Assembly (NCBI RefSeq): GCF_002015035.1
Contig: NZ_MUXY01000001.1
Coordinates: 497,102 to 561,101 of the forward strand
DNA length: 64,000 nucleotides
Direction of reading: 5' to 3'
Origin: Haemophilus parahaemolyticus
GTDB taxonomy: Bacteria; Pseudomonadota; Gammaproteobacteria; Enterobacterales; Pasteurellaceae
Shown here piece after piece: positions 34,127 through 41,139 of this stretch; position 1 is the first letter of the stretch; the number at the start of each line of letters is the position of its first letter. The translations under genes and the position numbers were made by a program. The notes under the pieces are model-generated. The model ran no database searches. It had not been told where the DNA came from and worked only from the letters and a program-made list of their open reading frames with translations.

Positions 34127-35026
34127 TTAAATTGCCGTATTGATAGCAAAACTATTCGTTGCCCCTACTGGCACAGTGGTGACCGCTTGCGTGCGTAAAG
34201 CGGAGAATTGCTTTTCAATCTCTGCTACACGGCTTTCTAGATCAGGCTTTTGCTCTTCACTTTCTGATTTACCTGCTTTTAGAGCGTTATATTCTGATTT
34301 GGTGATTGTTACCTTTTCTTCTGGCTTCTCTTGCTCTTGTTTAAAAGCATTTGCTACTCCTGCCGTTACGCTTGCTACAACCATTTGTGCAAAGGCTTGC
34401 ATTTGTTCATTTGTCATTTCTTGAGTATCCTCATTCTGTTCTGGTGCACTTTCTGTGCTAGGCTTTTCGCCTTTTTTCCCACGGTTAAACATCCATGAGA
34501 AAAGATGTTTTCTGGCTTCATCTTTGGCTTGCTCTTCGTTTTCTTCATGTTCACTTCGATCTGCTGTGCCAATAGTGAAAGAGAATTGAAGCGGATCACT
34601 GACAATTACGCCCTGAACGCCTGTACGTTGGTTAAATTGTAATTGTGTTGTGCCAAGACTTGCGGGGCTATCGGTAATCGCTAATCCCACTAAATACGCT
34701 GCTTTGGTATCCGCAAATTTAGGGTTGATTTCAATACTGGTAAATAAACCAATGCCCCTTGCATTAAGCCCTAATAACTCTTTACTTGGTGAAATTTTGG
34801 CGAATAACTTGACTTTATCGCCTTCTGTTCTCGCTTCTAATTCCTCAACAATGCCGTAATTACTACCAATATAGCGATAATGCTCCAACCAAATTTGAGC
34901 TGTATATAAGTTCTTATCATAGGCTTTCGCCATCTGTTCTAAATGTTCAGCTTTGATTTCTCGCCCGTCTGCAGTTTTTCCGCTCATCGCGATGCAAATC
35001 CAATCTGTGGTGAGTTTTGTCTTCAT
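34127..35026 (-). CDS. capsid scaffold/protease gpO
   Basis: About 299 residues from MKTKLTTDWICIAMSGKTAD; chosen because GGAAAGAAAAAA precedes it and P2 gpO begins similarly. A start 19 codons earlier is possible. N-terminal half is the gpO serine protease: Asp in GREIKAEHL region, His in IWLEHYR, Ser in LAITDSPASLGTT. The C-terminal half (QEMTNEQMQAFAQMVVASVT..., ESRVAEIEKQFSALRTQA) is the helical scaffold. Cleaves itself and gpN during maturation. Confidence 0.85.
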   Translation of the reverse strand: MKTKLTTDWICIAMSGKTADGREIKAEHLEQMAKAYDKNLYTAQIWLEHYRYIGSNYGIVEELEARTEGDKVKLFAKISPSKELLGLNARGIGLFTSIEINPKFADTKAAYLVGLAITDSPASLGTTQLQFNQRTGVQGVIVSDPLQFSFTIGTADRSEHEENEEQAKDEARKHLFSWMFNRGKKGEKPSTESAPEQNEDTQEMTNEQMQAFAQMVVASVTAGVANAFKQEQEKPEEKVTITKSEYNALKAGKSESEEQKPDLESRVAEIEKQFSALRTQAVTTVPVGATNSFAINTAI

Positions 35027-35103
35027 TTTTTTCTTTCCGCCTTTTCCTATTCGGTTGCGTAATGTGGAATAATTTTGCCCCATTTTTTTCGCCTTTTCAT
35101 TTT

Positions 35104-35142
35104 GGAAATTTCCGCTAATTTCCAGAAATTAAGCTTAATTTC
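35104..35142. promoter_or_regulatory. palindromes in divergent late control region
   Basis: Between the divergent scaffold and terminase genes are GGAAATTTCC (35104-35113) and the perfect 18-bp palindrome GAAATTAAGCTTAATTTC (35125-35142). These lie where the two late promoters activated by the Ogr-like protein should be. Confidence 0.45.
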
Positions 35143-35208
35143 CGAATATCCGAAAATAGCCAATTTTTCAGGCGTGAAAGCGGTGCATATTTATTAAAAA
35201 ATAGCCGT

Positions 35209-37017
35209 ATGAACGAACCAAAAACATTAAAAAAACGCAAAAGTGGCTATTCCGATGAAGTCATTTTTGAAGCACGTTACTTATATTTGAAAAAATACAC
35301 GCCTGCAGAAATTGCCCGTGAATTGGGGCTTAATTCTGCTCGCCCTGTGTATTACTGGGCAGAAAAATACAACTGGCGTAATTTAATTGGTGAGCAAGGT
35401 ATTGAAGAAATAATCGGGCTTCGCATTCTGGCGTTGGTTGACCGTGAAAATAAAACAGAACAAGAGTTAAAAGAATTAGATGCGTTAATTGAGCGTGATC
35501 TTCAATATAAAGCCCAACGAGCAAAACAAGCAGCTAAACAGAAAAACGATGGAACAACAGAAAGTATTTCAACTGATGAATATCAGAAAGAACAAAAACA
35601 AAGTAAGACGAAAAAGAAAGGCACGATAAAAAACGATATTTCACACGTTACCAATGAAATGTTTGAGCCGTTTCTTGCCACGCTATTTGACTATCAGCAC
35701 TGCTTACGCAATGCGATAGATAAGCAGAAAGTGCGAATGTTATTAAAAAGTCGTCAAATCGGGGCAACTTATTATTTTGCGTTTGAAGGTTTAGAACAAG
35801 CAATTAAAACGGGCGATAATCAAATATTTTTATCAGCCTCAAAACGACAAGCACAAATATTTAAAACCTACATTATCAAAATGGCAAAAGAATATTTTGA
35901 TGTGGAATTAAAAGGCGATCCGATTGTGCTTAGCAACGGGGCTGAATTGCATTTTTTATCGACCAACAAAAATACGGCTCAAGGTTATCACGGGCACGTG
36001 TACGGTGATGAATTTGCGTGGCTGCGTAATTTTGAAGAGTTCTACACCGTCTCTTCAGCAATGGCAACGCATAAAAAATGGCGTGAAACGTATTTCTCTA
36101 CGCCCTCGTCGAAGTTTCACGAGGCTTATCAATTCTGGTCGGGCGATATGTGGAAAGGCAACGACCGCAAACGCCAGCTTGTGAGCTTCCCGACGACGGA
36201 ACAACTCAGAAACGGCGGGATGATTTGCCCCGATGGAGCGTGGCGTTATGTGGTGACGATTGAAGATGCAGTAAAAGGCGGTGCAGGCGTACTATTTGAC
36301 ATTGAGGCACTGAAAGAGAAATACAGCTCGCACGCTTTCAAGCAGTTATTTATGTGCGAGTGGGTGGATGATAGCGATTCTATTTTCACGATTTCGCAAT
36401 TGATGAAATGTGCGATTGATGCGAGCAAATGGAAGGATTACGACCCAAAATCCTCCGAACCATTCGGTCATCGGGAAGTATGGGGCGGGTTTGATCCTGC
36501 TCATTCTCGTGATGGGGCATCTTTTGTCGTGATTGCACCCCCGCTGTTTGAGGGCGAAAAATACCGCTTATTAGAACGTCATCAATGGCACGGGCTCAGT
36601 TATCGCTATCAAGCGGATAGAATCCGTGAACTTTTTGCAAAATATAACTTCTCGTATATCGGTATCGATACAAACGGGGTGGGCGTTGGTGTGTATGAAA
36701 TGATCAAAGAATTTGCAGGACGTAAAGCCGTGCCGATTCTTTACACGGCAGAAAGTAAATCAGCGTTGGTGCTGAAAGTACACGACCTTGTAGAGCGTGG
36801 CTTGTTAGAGTGGAACGAGGAAGAGAAAGACATTATTGCGTCGTTCTTGATGATTAAACAAACCACGACCAACAGCGGAAAATCTAGCACGTTCATTGCC
36901 GATCGCACCGTAAGCAACCAACACGCAGACGTCTTCTGGGCAATAGCACACGCTATCAACAAACGAGAACTTAACGACCAACGGAAAAAGAAAGCCCGTT
37001 GGTTTGTGAATCAGTAA
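35209..37017 (+). CDS. terminase large subunit gpP
   Basis: 602 residues. N-terminal helix-turn-helix (YTPAEIARELGLNSARPVYY), ATPase with the Walker A-like LLKSRQIGATYYFAFE and Walker B region VYGDEFAW, and a C-terminal nuclease with acidic clusters GGFDPAHSRDGASFVVI and YIGIDTNGVGVG. Cuts and packages DNA at cos. Divergent from gpO and just upstream of the portal gene. Confidence 0.93.
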   Translation: MNEPKTLKKRKSGYSDEVIFEARYLYLKKYTPAEIARELGLNSARPVYYWAEKYNWRNLIGEQGIEEIIGLRILALVDRENKTEQELKELDALIERDLQYKAQRAKQAAKQKNDGTTESISTDEYQKEQKQSKTKKKGTIKNDISHVTNEMFEPFLATLFDYQHCLRNAIDKQKVRMLLKSRQIGATYYFAFEGLEQAIKTGDNQIFLSASKRQAQIFKTYIIKMAKEYFDVELKGDPIVLSNGAELHFLSTNKNTAQGYHGHVYGDEFAWLRNFEEFYTVSSAMATHKKWRETYFSTPSSKFHEAYQFWSGDMWKGNDRKRQLVSFPTTEQLRNGGMICPDGAWRYVVTIEDAVKGGAGVLFDIEALKEKYSSHAFKQLFMCEWVDDSDSIFTISQLMKCAIDASKWKDYDPKSSEPFGHREVWGGFDPAHSRDGASFVVIAPPLFEGEKYRLLERHQWHGLSYRYQADRIRELFAKYNFSYIGIDTNGVGVGVYEMIKEFAGRKAVPILYTAESKSALVLKVHDLVERGLLEWNEEEKDIIASFLMIKQTTTNSGKSSTFIADRTVSNQHADVFWAIAHAINKRELNDQRKKKARWFVNQ

Positions 37018-37034
37018 CAAGATGAGTAAAGAAA

Positions 37035-38069
37035 ATGGCAAAAAATAAACCAAAATTGACCGCTTCTAGCAATAAAAAATCTTTTTCCGCCCTCCCTATG
37101 CCCTCTTCAAGTTTTGAAGATGGCTACACGGTTGCCCCTGCGTTGGATTATGTGGGGCTGAATTTCTCCGATAAATATCGGATCTATGAACCGCCGTTAA
37201 ACCGCTGGGCGTTGGCGAAATTGACACACCAGAATGCGCAACACTGCGGAATATTAAATAGCCGTGCGATTATGATTGCCAACGGTTACCAATCGGGCGG
37301 GCTTTCTAAAATGGCGATGCGTGCCCTGGCTTTAAACCTGATCCAGTTTGGCGATGTAGGCGTGCTGAAGTTGCGTAATATGTTTGGCGAGGTGGTGGGG
37401 CTTGAGGTGCTCTCTTCGCTCTATCTTCGTCGCAAAAAAGAAGGGGGATACCGCTATATTATTCGCCGTGATTTATATGATAACCAAGCACAAACGGTAG
37501 TAGATTACGCTGAAGAGGATGTGATTTTTATCAAGCTCTACGACCCCATGCAACAAGTCTACGGCACGCCAGACTATATCGGGGGAATTCAAGCGGCATT
37601 GCTCAACAGTGAAGCGACCCGCTTCCGTCGTCGCTATTTTGCCAACGGTTCGCATTTAGGCTTTATTCTTTATTCGACCGATCCTGATATGGACGATGAA
37701 ATGGAAGAACAAATCCGTGAATCTATCGCCAATTCAAAAGGCGTGGGCAATTTCAAATCTATGTTTGTGAACATTGCAGGCGGACACCCTGACGGCTTGA
37801 AAGTCATTCCCATCGGTGACACGGGCAAAAAGGACGAATTCGGCACGATTAAAGATGTATCGGCACAAGATATTTTGACCGCACACCGCTACCCAGCAAG
37901 CCTTGCGGGGATTATTTCGCATGGTGGCTCTTTTGGCGATGTGGAAAAAATCCGCAACGCCTACCGCTTAGATGAGGTCTTACCCATGCAAGAAATGATT
38001 ATGGATGCCATCAACCACGATCCCGACTTAACCGACACATTACGGGTAAGATTTAAAACAGACTTCTAG
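37035..38069 (+). CDS. portal protein gpQ
   Basis: 344 residues of the PBSX/P2 portal family: YEPPLNRWALAKLTHQNAQH, NLIQFGDVGVLKLRNMFGEV, DYIGGIQAALLNSEATRFRR, YFANGSHLGFILYST. Ends in RFKTDF. 17 bases after gpP. Confidence 0.92.
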   Translation: MAKNKPKLTASSNKKSFSALPMPSSSFEDGYTVAPALDYVGLNFSDKYRIYEPPLNRWALAKLTHQNAQHCGILNSRAIMIANGYQSGGLSKMAMRALALNLIQFGDVGVLKLRNMFGEVVGLEVLSSLYLRRKKEGGYRYIIRRDLYDNQAQTVVDYAEEDVIFIKLYDPMQQVYGTPDYIGGIQAALLNSEATRFRRRYFANGSHLGFILYSTDPDMDDEMEEQIRESIANSKGVGNFKSMFVNIAGGHPDGLKVIPIGDTGKKDEFGTIKDVSAQDILTAHRYPASLAGIISHGGSFGDVEKIRNAYRLDEVLPMQEMIMDAINHDPDLTDTLRVRFKTDF

Positions 38070-38138
38070 ACATCCAGAAGGCTATTTTATAAAATACGTG
38101 AATATTATTACACTGATTTTATAAACAAGGTTGAGAAG

Positions 38139-38426
38139 ATGGGAAGAACAATCAAAAACTACTGCAACGTGTGTCACTCGCCTGCGATTGCGATTAAATC
38201 GGAACGCCAGCACGATGATTATTTAAAAATTTACTTCGTGTGTAAAAATAAGCAATGTAATCATCGCTGGGTGGCTGATCAAACGTTCTCTCATACTACC
38301 CACGAAAGCCACTTACTCAAAAACGGGATTTTAAAAGCGGTACTCAACCGCTTACCGCTGGCAGAGCTGAAAGAGATTAAAAACTTTGTGCTGGAAGCCG
38401 AAGAAAAACAGATGGCATTGTTGTAA
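38139..38426 (+). CDS. Ogr/Delta-type late transcription activator
   Basis: 95 residues with the zinc-finger pattern Cys-x2-Cys (CNVC) ... Cys-x4-Cys (CKNKQC) followed by NHRWVADQTFSHT, the signature of P2 Ogr and P4 Delta, which recruit RNA polymerase to late promoters. In P2 ogr is near the D gene; here it lies after the portal gene. A terminator follows. Confidence 0.88.
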   Translation: MGRTIKNYCNVCHSPAIAIKSERQHDDYLKIYFVCKNKQCNHRWVADQTFSHTTHESHLLKNGILKAVLNRLPLAELKEIKNFVLEAEEKQMALL

Positions 38427-38434
38427 CGCATAAA

Positions 38435-38466
38435 AAAAGCCGATAGAAATATCGGCTTTTTGTTGT
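38435..38466 (+). terminator. terminator after ogr-like gene
   Basis: AAAAGCCGAT and ATCGGCTTTT pair around 6 bases, followed by T-rich DNA. Confidence 0.85.
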
Positions 38467-38474
38467 TTTTTTAT

Positions 38475-38503
38475 TTGCTTTATAGGTTAATCTATATTAT
38501 GAT
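38475..38503 (+). promoter_or_regulatory. promoter with inverted-repeat spacer, module B
   Basis: TTGCTT (38475-38480), 17 bases, TATGAT (38498-38503). The spacer 38481-38496, TATAGGTTAATCTATA, is a nearly perfect 16-bp palindrome, the same size and place as in module A. Confidence 0.55.
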
Positions 38504-38510
38504 GATTTTG

Positions 38511-38568
38511 CTTTCGCAGGTGGTAGGACACAGGAGCGAAAGCGAGTGTGAGGCTTAATCCTCACGCT
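38511..38568 (+). promoter_or_regulatory. two leader hairpins upstream of peptide B
   Basis: CTTTCGC...GCGAAAG (38511-38542) and AGTGTGAGG-cttaat-CCTCACGCT (38545-38568, one G-T pair) precede the peptide start by 20 bases. Confidence 0.5.
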
Positions 38569-38588
38569 GAATGAAGAGGATAAGAACT

Positions 38589-38648
38589 ATGATTATCTTA
38601 GTTATCCTAGTTATTTTAGCGTTAGTGATGTTTAGCAAAAACATCTAG
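38589..38648 (+). CDS. 19-aa hydrophobic peptide (module B)
   Basis: Encodes MIILVILVILALVMFSKNI, a single membrane helix with a basic end. AGAGGATAAGAACT gives a good ribosome site. Same surroundings as peptide A: promoter with palindrome, two leader hairpins, a hairpin after the stop and then a small RHH-like gene. The short length means the frame alone is weak evidence; the duplicated architecture is the support. Confidence 0.55.
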   Translation: MIILVILVILALVMFSKNI

Positions 38649-38660
38649 CTGAAATAGCTT

Positions 38661-38684
38661 GCTAGGGAGCTGCAACTCCCTAGC
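38661..38684 (+). promoter_or_regulatory. hairpin between peptide B and RHH B
   Basis: GCTAGGGAG and CTCCCTAGC form a perfect 9-bp stem around CTGCAA. Related to CCTAGCGAG/CTCGCTAGG in module A. Confidence 0.55.
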
Positions 38685-38715
38685 TCTTCACTTAAAACTA
38701 TTATGAGGTTTCATT

Positions 38716-38898
38716 ATGGCGTTGTCAAGACAAGAAATTCAAGCAAAAAGTGATGCCAAGCGGGGCGTAAAAATCAAAGGCTTTAAACTTCCGATTGAAA
38801 TCATTGAAGAGATTGAAGAATTAAGCAAGGTGCTTAATATTCCGCAAAACCAACTGATTATTAAAGCCTTTGAGGAATTTAAGGCACATAATCAATAA
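38716..38898 (+). CDS. small ribbon-helix-helix-like protein (module B)
   Basis: 60 residues: AKRGVKIKGFKLPIEIIEEI, then EELSKVLNIPQNQLIIKAFEEF. The KGFKLP strand, helix, turn and second helix match an Arc/CopG-type ribbon-helix-helix, a DNA-binding dimer. Likely binds the palindrome in its own promoter. AGG lies upstream of the ATG. Confidence 0.65.
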   Translation: MALSRQEIQAKSDAKRGVKIKGFKLPIEIIEEIEELSKVLNIPQNQLIIKAFEEFKAHNQ

Positions 38899-38921
38899 AC
38901 TTCACTCAATAAGGAGGCACT

Positions 38922-39011
38922 ATGGCACTTACAATTGGTTTAGGTATTTTTGCTTTACTTTCTATTATTCTAGCATTAAGCCTACAGCATGCTGTTAAAC
39001 AGCCTAAATAA
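38922..39011 (+). CDS. 29-aa membrane peptide
   Basis: Strong ribosome site AAGGAGGCACT, then a 29-residue frame beginning MALTIGLGIFALLSIILALS and ending in QPK. One membrane helix with a short basic tail. It closes module B before an uptake-signal terminator. No counterpart was seen in module A. Function unknown. Confidence 0.5.
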   Translation: MALTIGLGIFALLSIILALSLQHAVKQPK

Positions 39012-39016
39012 CATCT

Positions 39017-39050
39017 AACCGCTTGTCGCAATACAAGCGGTTATTTTTTT
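39017..39050 (+). terminator. uptake-signal pair terminator
   Basis: AACCGCTTGT and ACAAGCGGTT pair around 6 bases and a T run follows. The arms are uptake-signal cores, showing host-type sequence within the prophage. Confidence 0.8.
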
Positions 39051-39071
39051 GCTTTTTTCTGCTTTGCTTGG

Positions 39072-39100
39072 TTGCTTCTGTGTGTATGCTTGTGTATAAT
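39072..39100 (+). promoter_or_regulatory. hicAB promoter
   Basis: TTGCTT (39072-39077), 17 bases, TATAAT (39095-39100), 30 bases before hicA. Confidence 0.65.
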
Positions 39101-39130
39101 TATTCCCGATTAAGACATAAGGAGATAAGC

Positions 39131-39316
39131 ATGCGATCCAGCGACTTAATCAAGGAGCTTAAAAAAGCAGGTTGCACGTTTGAGCGACACGGTAAGGGAG
39201 ACCACCAAATTTGGAAATCGCCCATCACAGGGAAGACGTTCCCCGTGCCACACCCAAAGCAACACGTTCCAATCGGCACATTAAGATCCATCAAAAAATC
39301 GGCAGGGCTTTTATAG
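39131..39316 (+). CDS. hicA: HicA-family mRNA interferase toxin
   Basis: 61 residues from MRSSDLIKELKKAGCTFERH. The dsRBD-like fold with the catalytic histidine in RHGKGDHQIWKSP and the end PHPKQHVPIGTLRSIKKSAG is a clear HicA. An upstream in-frame start would add unsupported codons; the chosen ATG follows AAGGAGATAAGC. Cleaves mRNA when not bound by HicB. Confidence 0.92.
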   Translation: MRSSDLIKELKKAGCTFERHGKGDHQIWKSPITGKTFPVPHPKQHVPIGTLRSIKKSAGLL

Positions 39317-39346
39317 CTCTGCCGAGCTTAACCCAAAGGAGCGACT

Positions 39347-39775
39347 ATGTTATTTACTATCGGCATTGAAACCCCAGCAAACGAAAACGAAGCCTACGGC
39401 ATTGCCGTGCCAGCACTTTCTACTGAAAAATATGATTGCTTTAGTGCTGCAGATACCCTTGAAGAAATTCCAACCCAAGCCACTGATGCCATTCATTCCA
39501 TCTTAGAAATGATGTTTGAAGACGGCTTAGATATCAATGAACTACAAGATAAAGGCTATCGCCACTATCAAACGCTTGAAGATTTCAACTATTGCGATAC
39601 TTGGCTTCTGCTTGATGTTGACATTTCCGCTTATCAAGGTAAACGTCACCGCATTAACATCAGCTTGCCTGAATACCTCATCAAACGCATTGATAGCCGT
39701 GTCGCAAGCAACCCGATTTACAAAGACCGCAGCCACTTTTTAGCAGTGGCTTCACAAAAAGAGTTAAGACAATAA
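39347..39775 (+). CDS. hicB: HicB-family antitoxin
   Basis: 142 residues. N-terminal partially degraded RNase H fold (GIAVPALSTEKYDCFSAADT) that blocks HicA and a C-terminal ribbon-helix-helix (HRINISLPEYLIKRIDSRVA) that binds DNA. Directly after hicA with an AAGGAG site. Intact pair. Confidence 0.92.
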   Translation: MLFTIGIETPANENEAYGIAVPALSTEKYDCFSAADTLEEIPTQATDAIHSILEMMFEDGLDINELQDKGYRHYQTLEDFNYCDTWLLLDVDISAYQGKRHRINISLPEYLIKRIDSRVASNPIYKDRSHFLAVASQKELRQ

Positions 39776-39797
39776 AAAAACCGCTTGTTGCAATGTA

Positions 39798-39872
39798 ACA
39801 ATTCCCCATCCTGAAAAGGATATGCATCCCAAAACAGCACAATCAATATTAAAACAAGCGGGGCTTAAATAG
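39798..39872 (+). pseudogene. hicA 3' remnant
   Basis: The 24 codons TIPHPEKDMHPKTAQSILKQ and AGLK-stop match the end of HicA (P.PHPK..-..TLRSI.K.AGL). No start or catalytic part is present. It sits exactly before the second hicB. Confidence 0.7.
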
Positions 39873-39898
39873 CCCTGCTATTAAAAAAGAGGAAAATT

Positions 39899-40309
39899 AT
39901 GTTATATCCCATTGCGATTGCTTTAGGCGATGAAAAACACGCTCATGGTGTTTTTGTACCAGATATTCCAGGGTGCTTTTCTGCAGCGGATGAATTTCAA
40001 GATGTTTATGCGAATGCGATTGAAGCCATTACAGGTCATATTGAATTACTTGTAGAAGATGGCGAAGAAATCCCACAACCTTCAGATATTCGCACGCTTC
40101 AAGAAAACCCAGAATATGAAGGGATGATTTGGGGTGTTGTTGATGTAGACTTATCTCACCTTTTGGGAAAATCAGAAAAAATCAATATCACTTTACCAAG
40201 CCGTTTAATTCGCCGCATTGATGCATTTGTTGCTGAATATCCTCAATATAAAAGCCGTAGTGGTTTTTTAGCAAAAGTCGCTACAGATCGCATTTTCGCA
40301 ACAACTTAA
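39899..40309 (+). CDS. orphan HicB-like antitoxin
   Basis: 136 residues, similar in layout to the HicB at 39347: VFVPDIPGCFSAADEFQDVY and the C-terminal RHH KINITLPSRLIRRIDAFVAE. Its own toxin is only a remnant, so it may act as a free repressor or as an anti-toxin against related HicA proteins. Ribosome site AAAGAGGAAAATT. Confidence 0.88.
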   Translation: MLYPIAIALGDEKHAHGVFVPDIPGCFSAADEFQDVYANAIEAITGHIELLVEDGEEIPQPSDIRTLQENPEYEGMIWGVVDVDLSHLLGKSEKINITLPSRLIRRIDAFVAEYPQYKSRSGFLAKVATDRIFATT

Positions 40310-40335
40310 TCTTTGCCCTTTGCTCCTCAATAAAA

Positions 40336-40367
40336 AACCGCTTGCCTTCACGCAAGCGGTTATTTTT
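40336..40367. terminator. bidirectional terminator
   Basis: AACCGCTTGC and GCAAGCGGTT pair around a 6-base loop with A and T runs on the sides, between converging hicB and early-operon genes. Confidence 0.8.
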
Positions 40368-40588
40368 TACTGGTCTTTAACCAATGCTTTAATTTGTTGG
40401 AGAACAGACGTTCTTTTACGGAACTCTCTCCAACTTAAATCTGCTTCTTCTTTATAAGCTTTACTTCTGGCTTCTTCCGCTTTTATTTTTTTAAACAACT
40501 GCTTGCTGTCATAAGTGAGGGCAATATTAAAAATGACTGAGCCTACTAACAGTATCCATAAAATAACTTCGTTACTTGGCATTTGCAT
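40367..40588 (-). CDS. small membrane protein, end of early operon
   Basis: 73 residues: an N-terminal helix (EVILWILLVGSVIFNIALTY) and a charged coiled-coil tail (LFKKIKAEEARSKAYKEEAD). Layout resembles phage superinfection or Rz-like single-pass proteins, but no family is recognised. Ribosome site AAGGAGTAAAAA. Confidence 0.6.
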   Translation of the reverse strand: MQMPSNEVILWILLVGSVIFNIALTYDSKQLFKKIKAEEARSKAYKEEADLSWREFRKRTSVLQQIKALVKDQ

Positions 40589-40598
40589 TTTTTACTCC

Positions 40599-41129
40599 TT
40601 ATACTGTGCCTAATTGTTTTACTCGGTTAATTGAGACATAGTAGGTTCGCACCTTTCTGTCTCGTTTTACCCATTTTTCATAATCAAACAACACAAACAT
40701 CTGCGGCTTGCTGTTGCCTTTGACTTCTTTACCCGTGGCGTTGTGAATAAAGGGGATACGCCCGTCGGTAATCATGACAATGCTAGTGGCACATTGCACG
40801 CAAAGGGCGAACCATTGCGTGCTATTGTCCACATTCAGCAACATTGCCACCTTACGCCCTTTTCGGCTCTGCTCAATAGCTTTATGCACAAACTGCAAAG
40901 GGTTAGAATAAGGCGGGTTAAGCCAGCAATAAATGCCGTTCCAATCGCCTTCGAGGGCGTTTTGTTCCTCGCTGATAAACTTCTCGCATTTGGTATTGTG
41001 TGCAGAGGCTGCACAGTCAATATCAAACTGCGGGAATCTGAACCAATGTTGAGCAAAGTGAAACGCCCACCAAGGTGTCGCCCACTTGTCTTTATCTTCT
41101 TTGGCTGTGGTGGTTTTGTGTATTGCCAT
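40599..41129 (-). CDS. phage DNA N6-adenine methyltransferase
   Basis: 176 residues from MAIHKTTTAKEDKDKWATPW; start chosen for AGAGGAAAAACA. Catalytic motif NPPYS in YCWLNPPYSNPLQFV. Family of phage adenine methylases (DNMT, Dam-like) that often follow the replication gene. Probably methylates GATC to protect or time phage DNA; specificity is inference. Confidence 0.85.
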   Translation of the reverse strand: MAIHKTTTAKEDKDKWATPWWAFHFAQHWFRFPQFDIDCAASAHNTKCEKFISEEQNALEGDWNGIYCWLNPPYSNPLQFVHKAIEQSRKGRKVAMLLNVDNSTQWFALCVQCATSIVMITDGRIPFIHNATGKEVKGNSKPQMFVLFDYEKWVKRDRKVRTYYVSINRVKQLGTV

Positions 41130-41139
41130 TGTTTTTCCT

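Noticed and set aside
39023..39130. N-terminal extension of hicA
   Set aside because: The extension crosses a terminator and the promoter; the ATG at 39131 has a good ribosome site and gives the standard HicA length.
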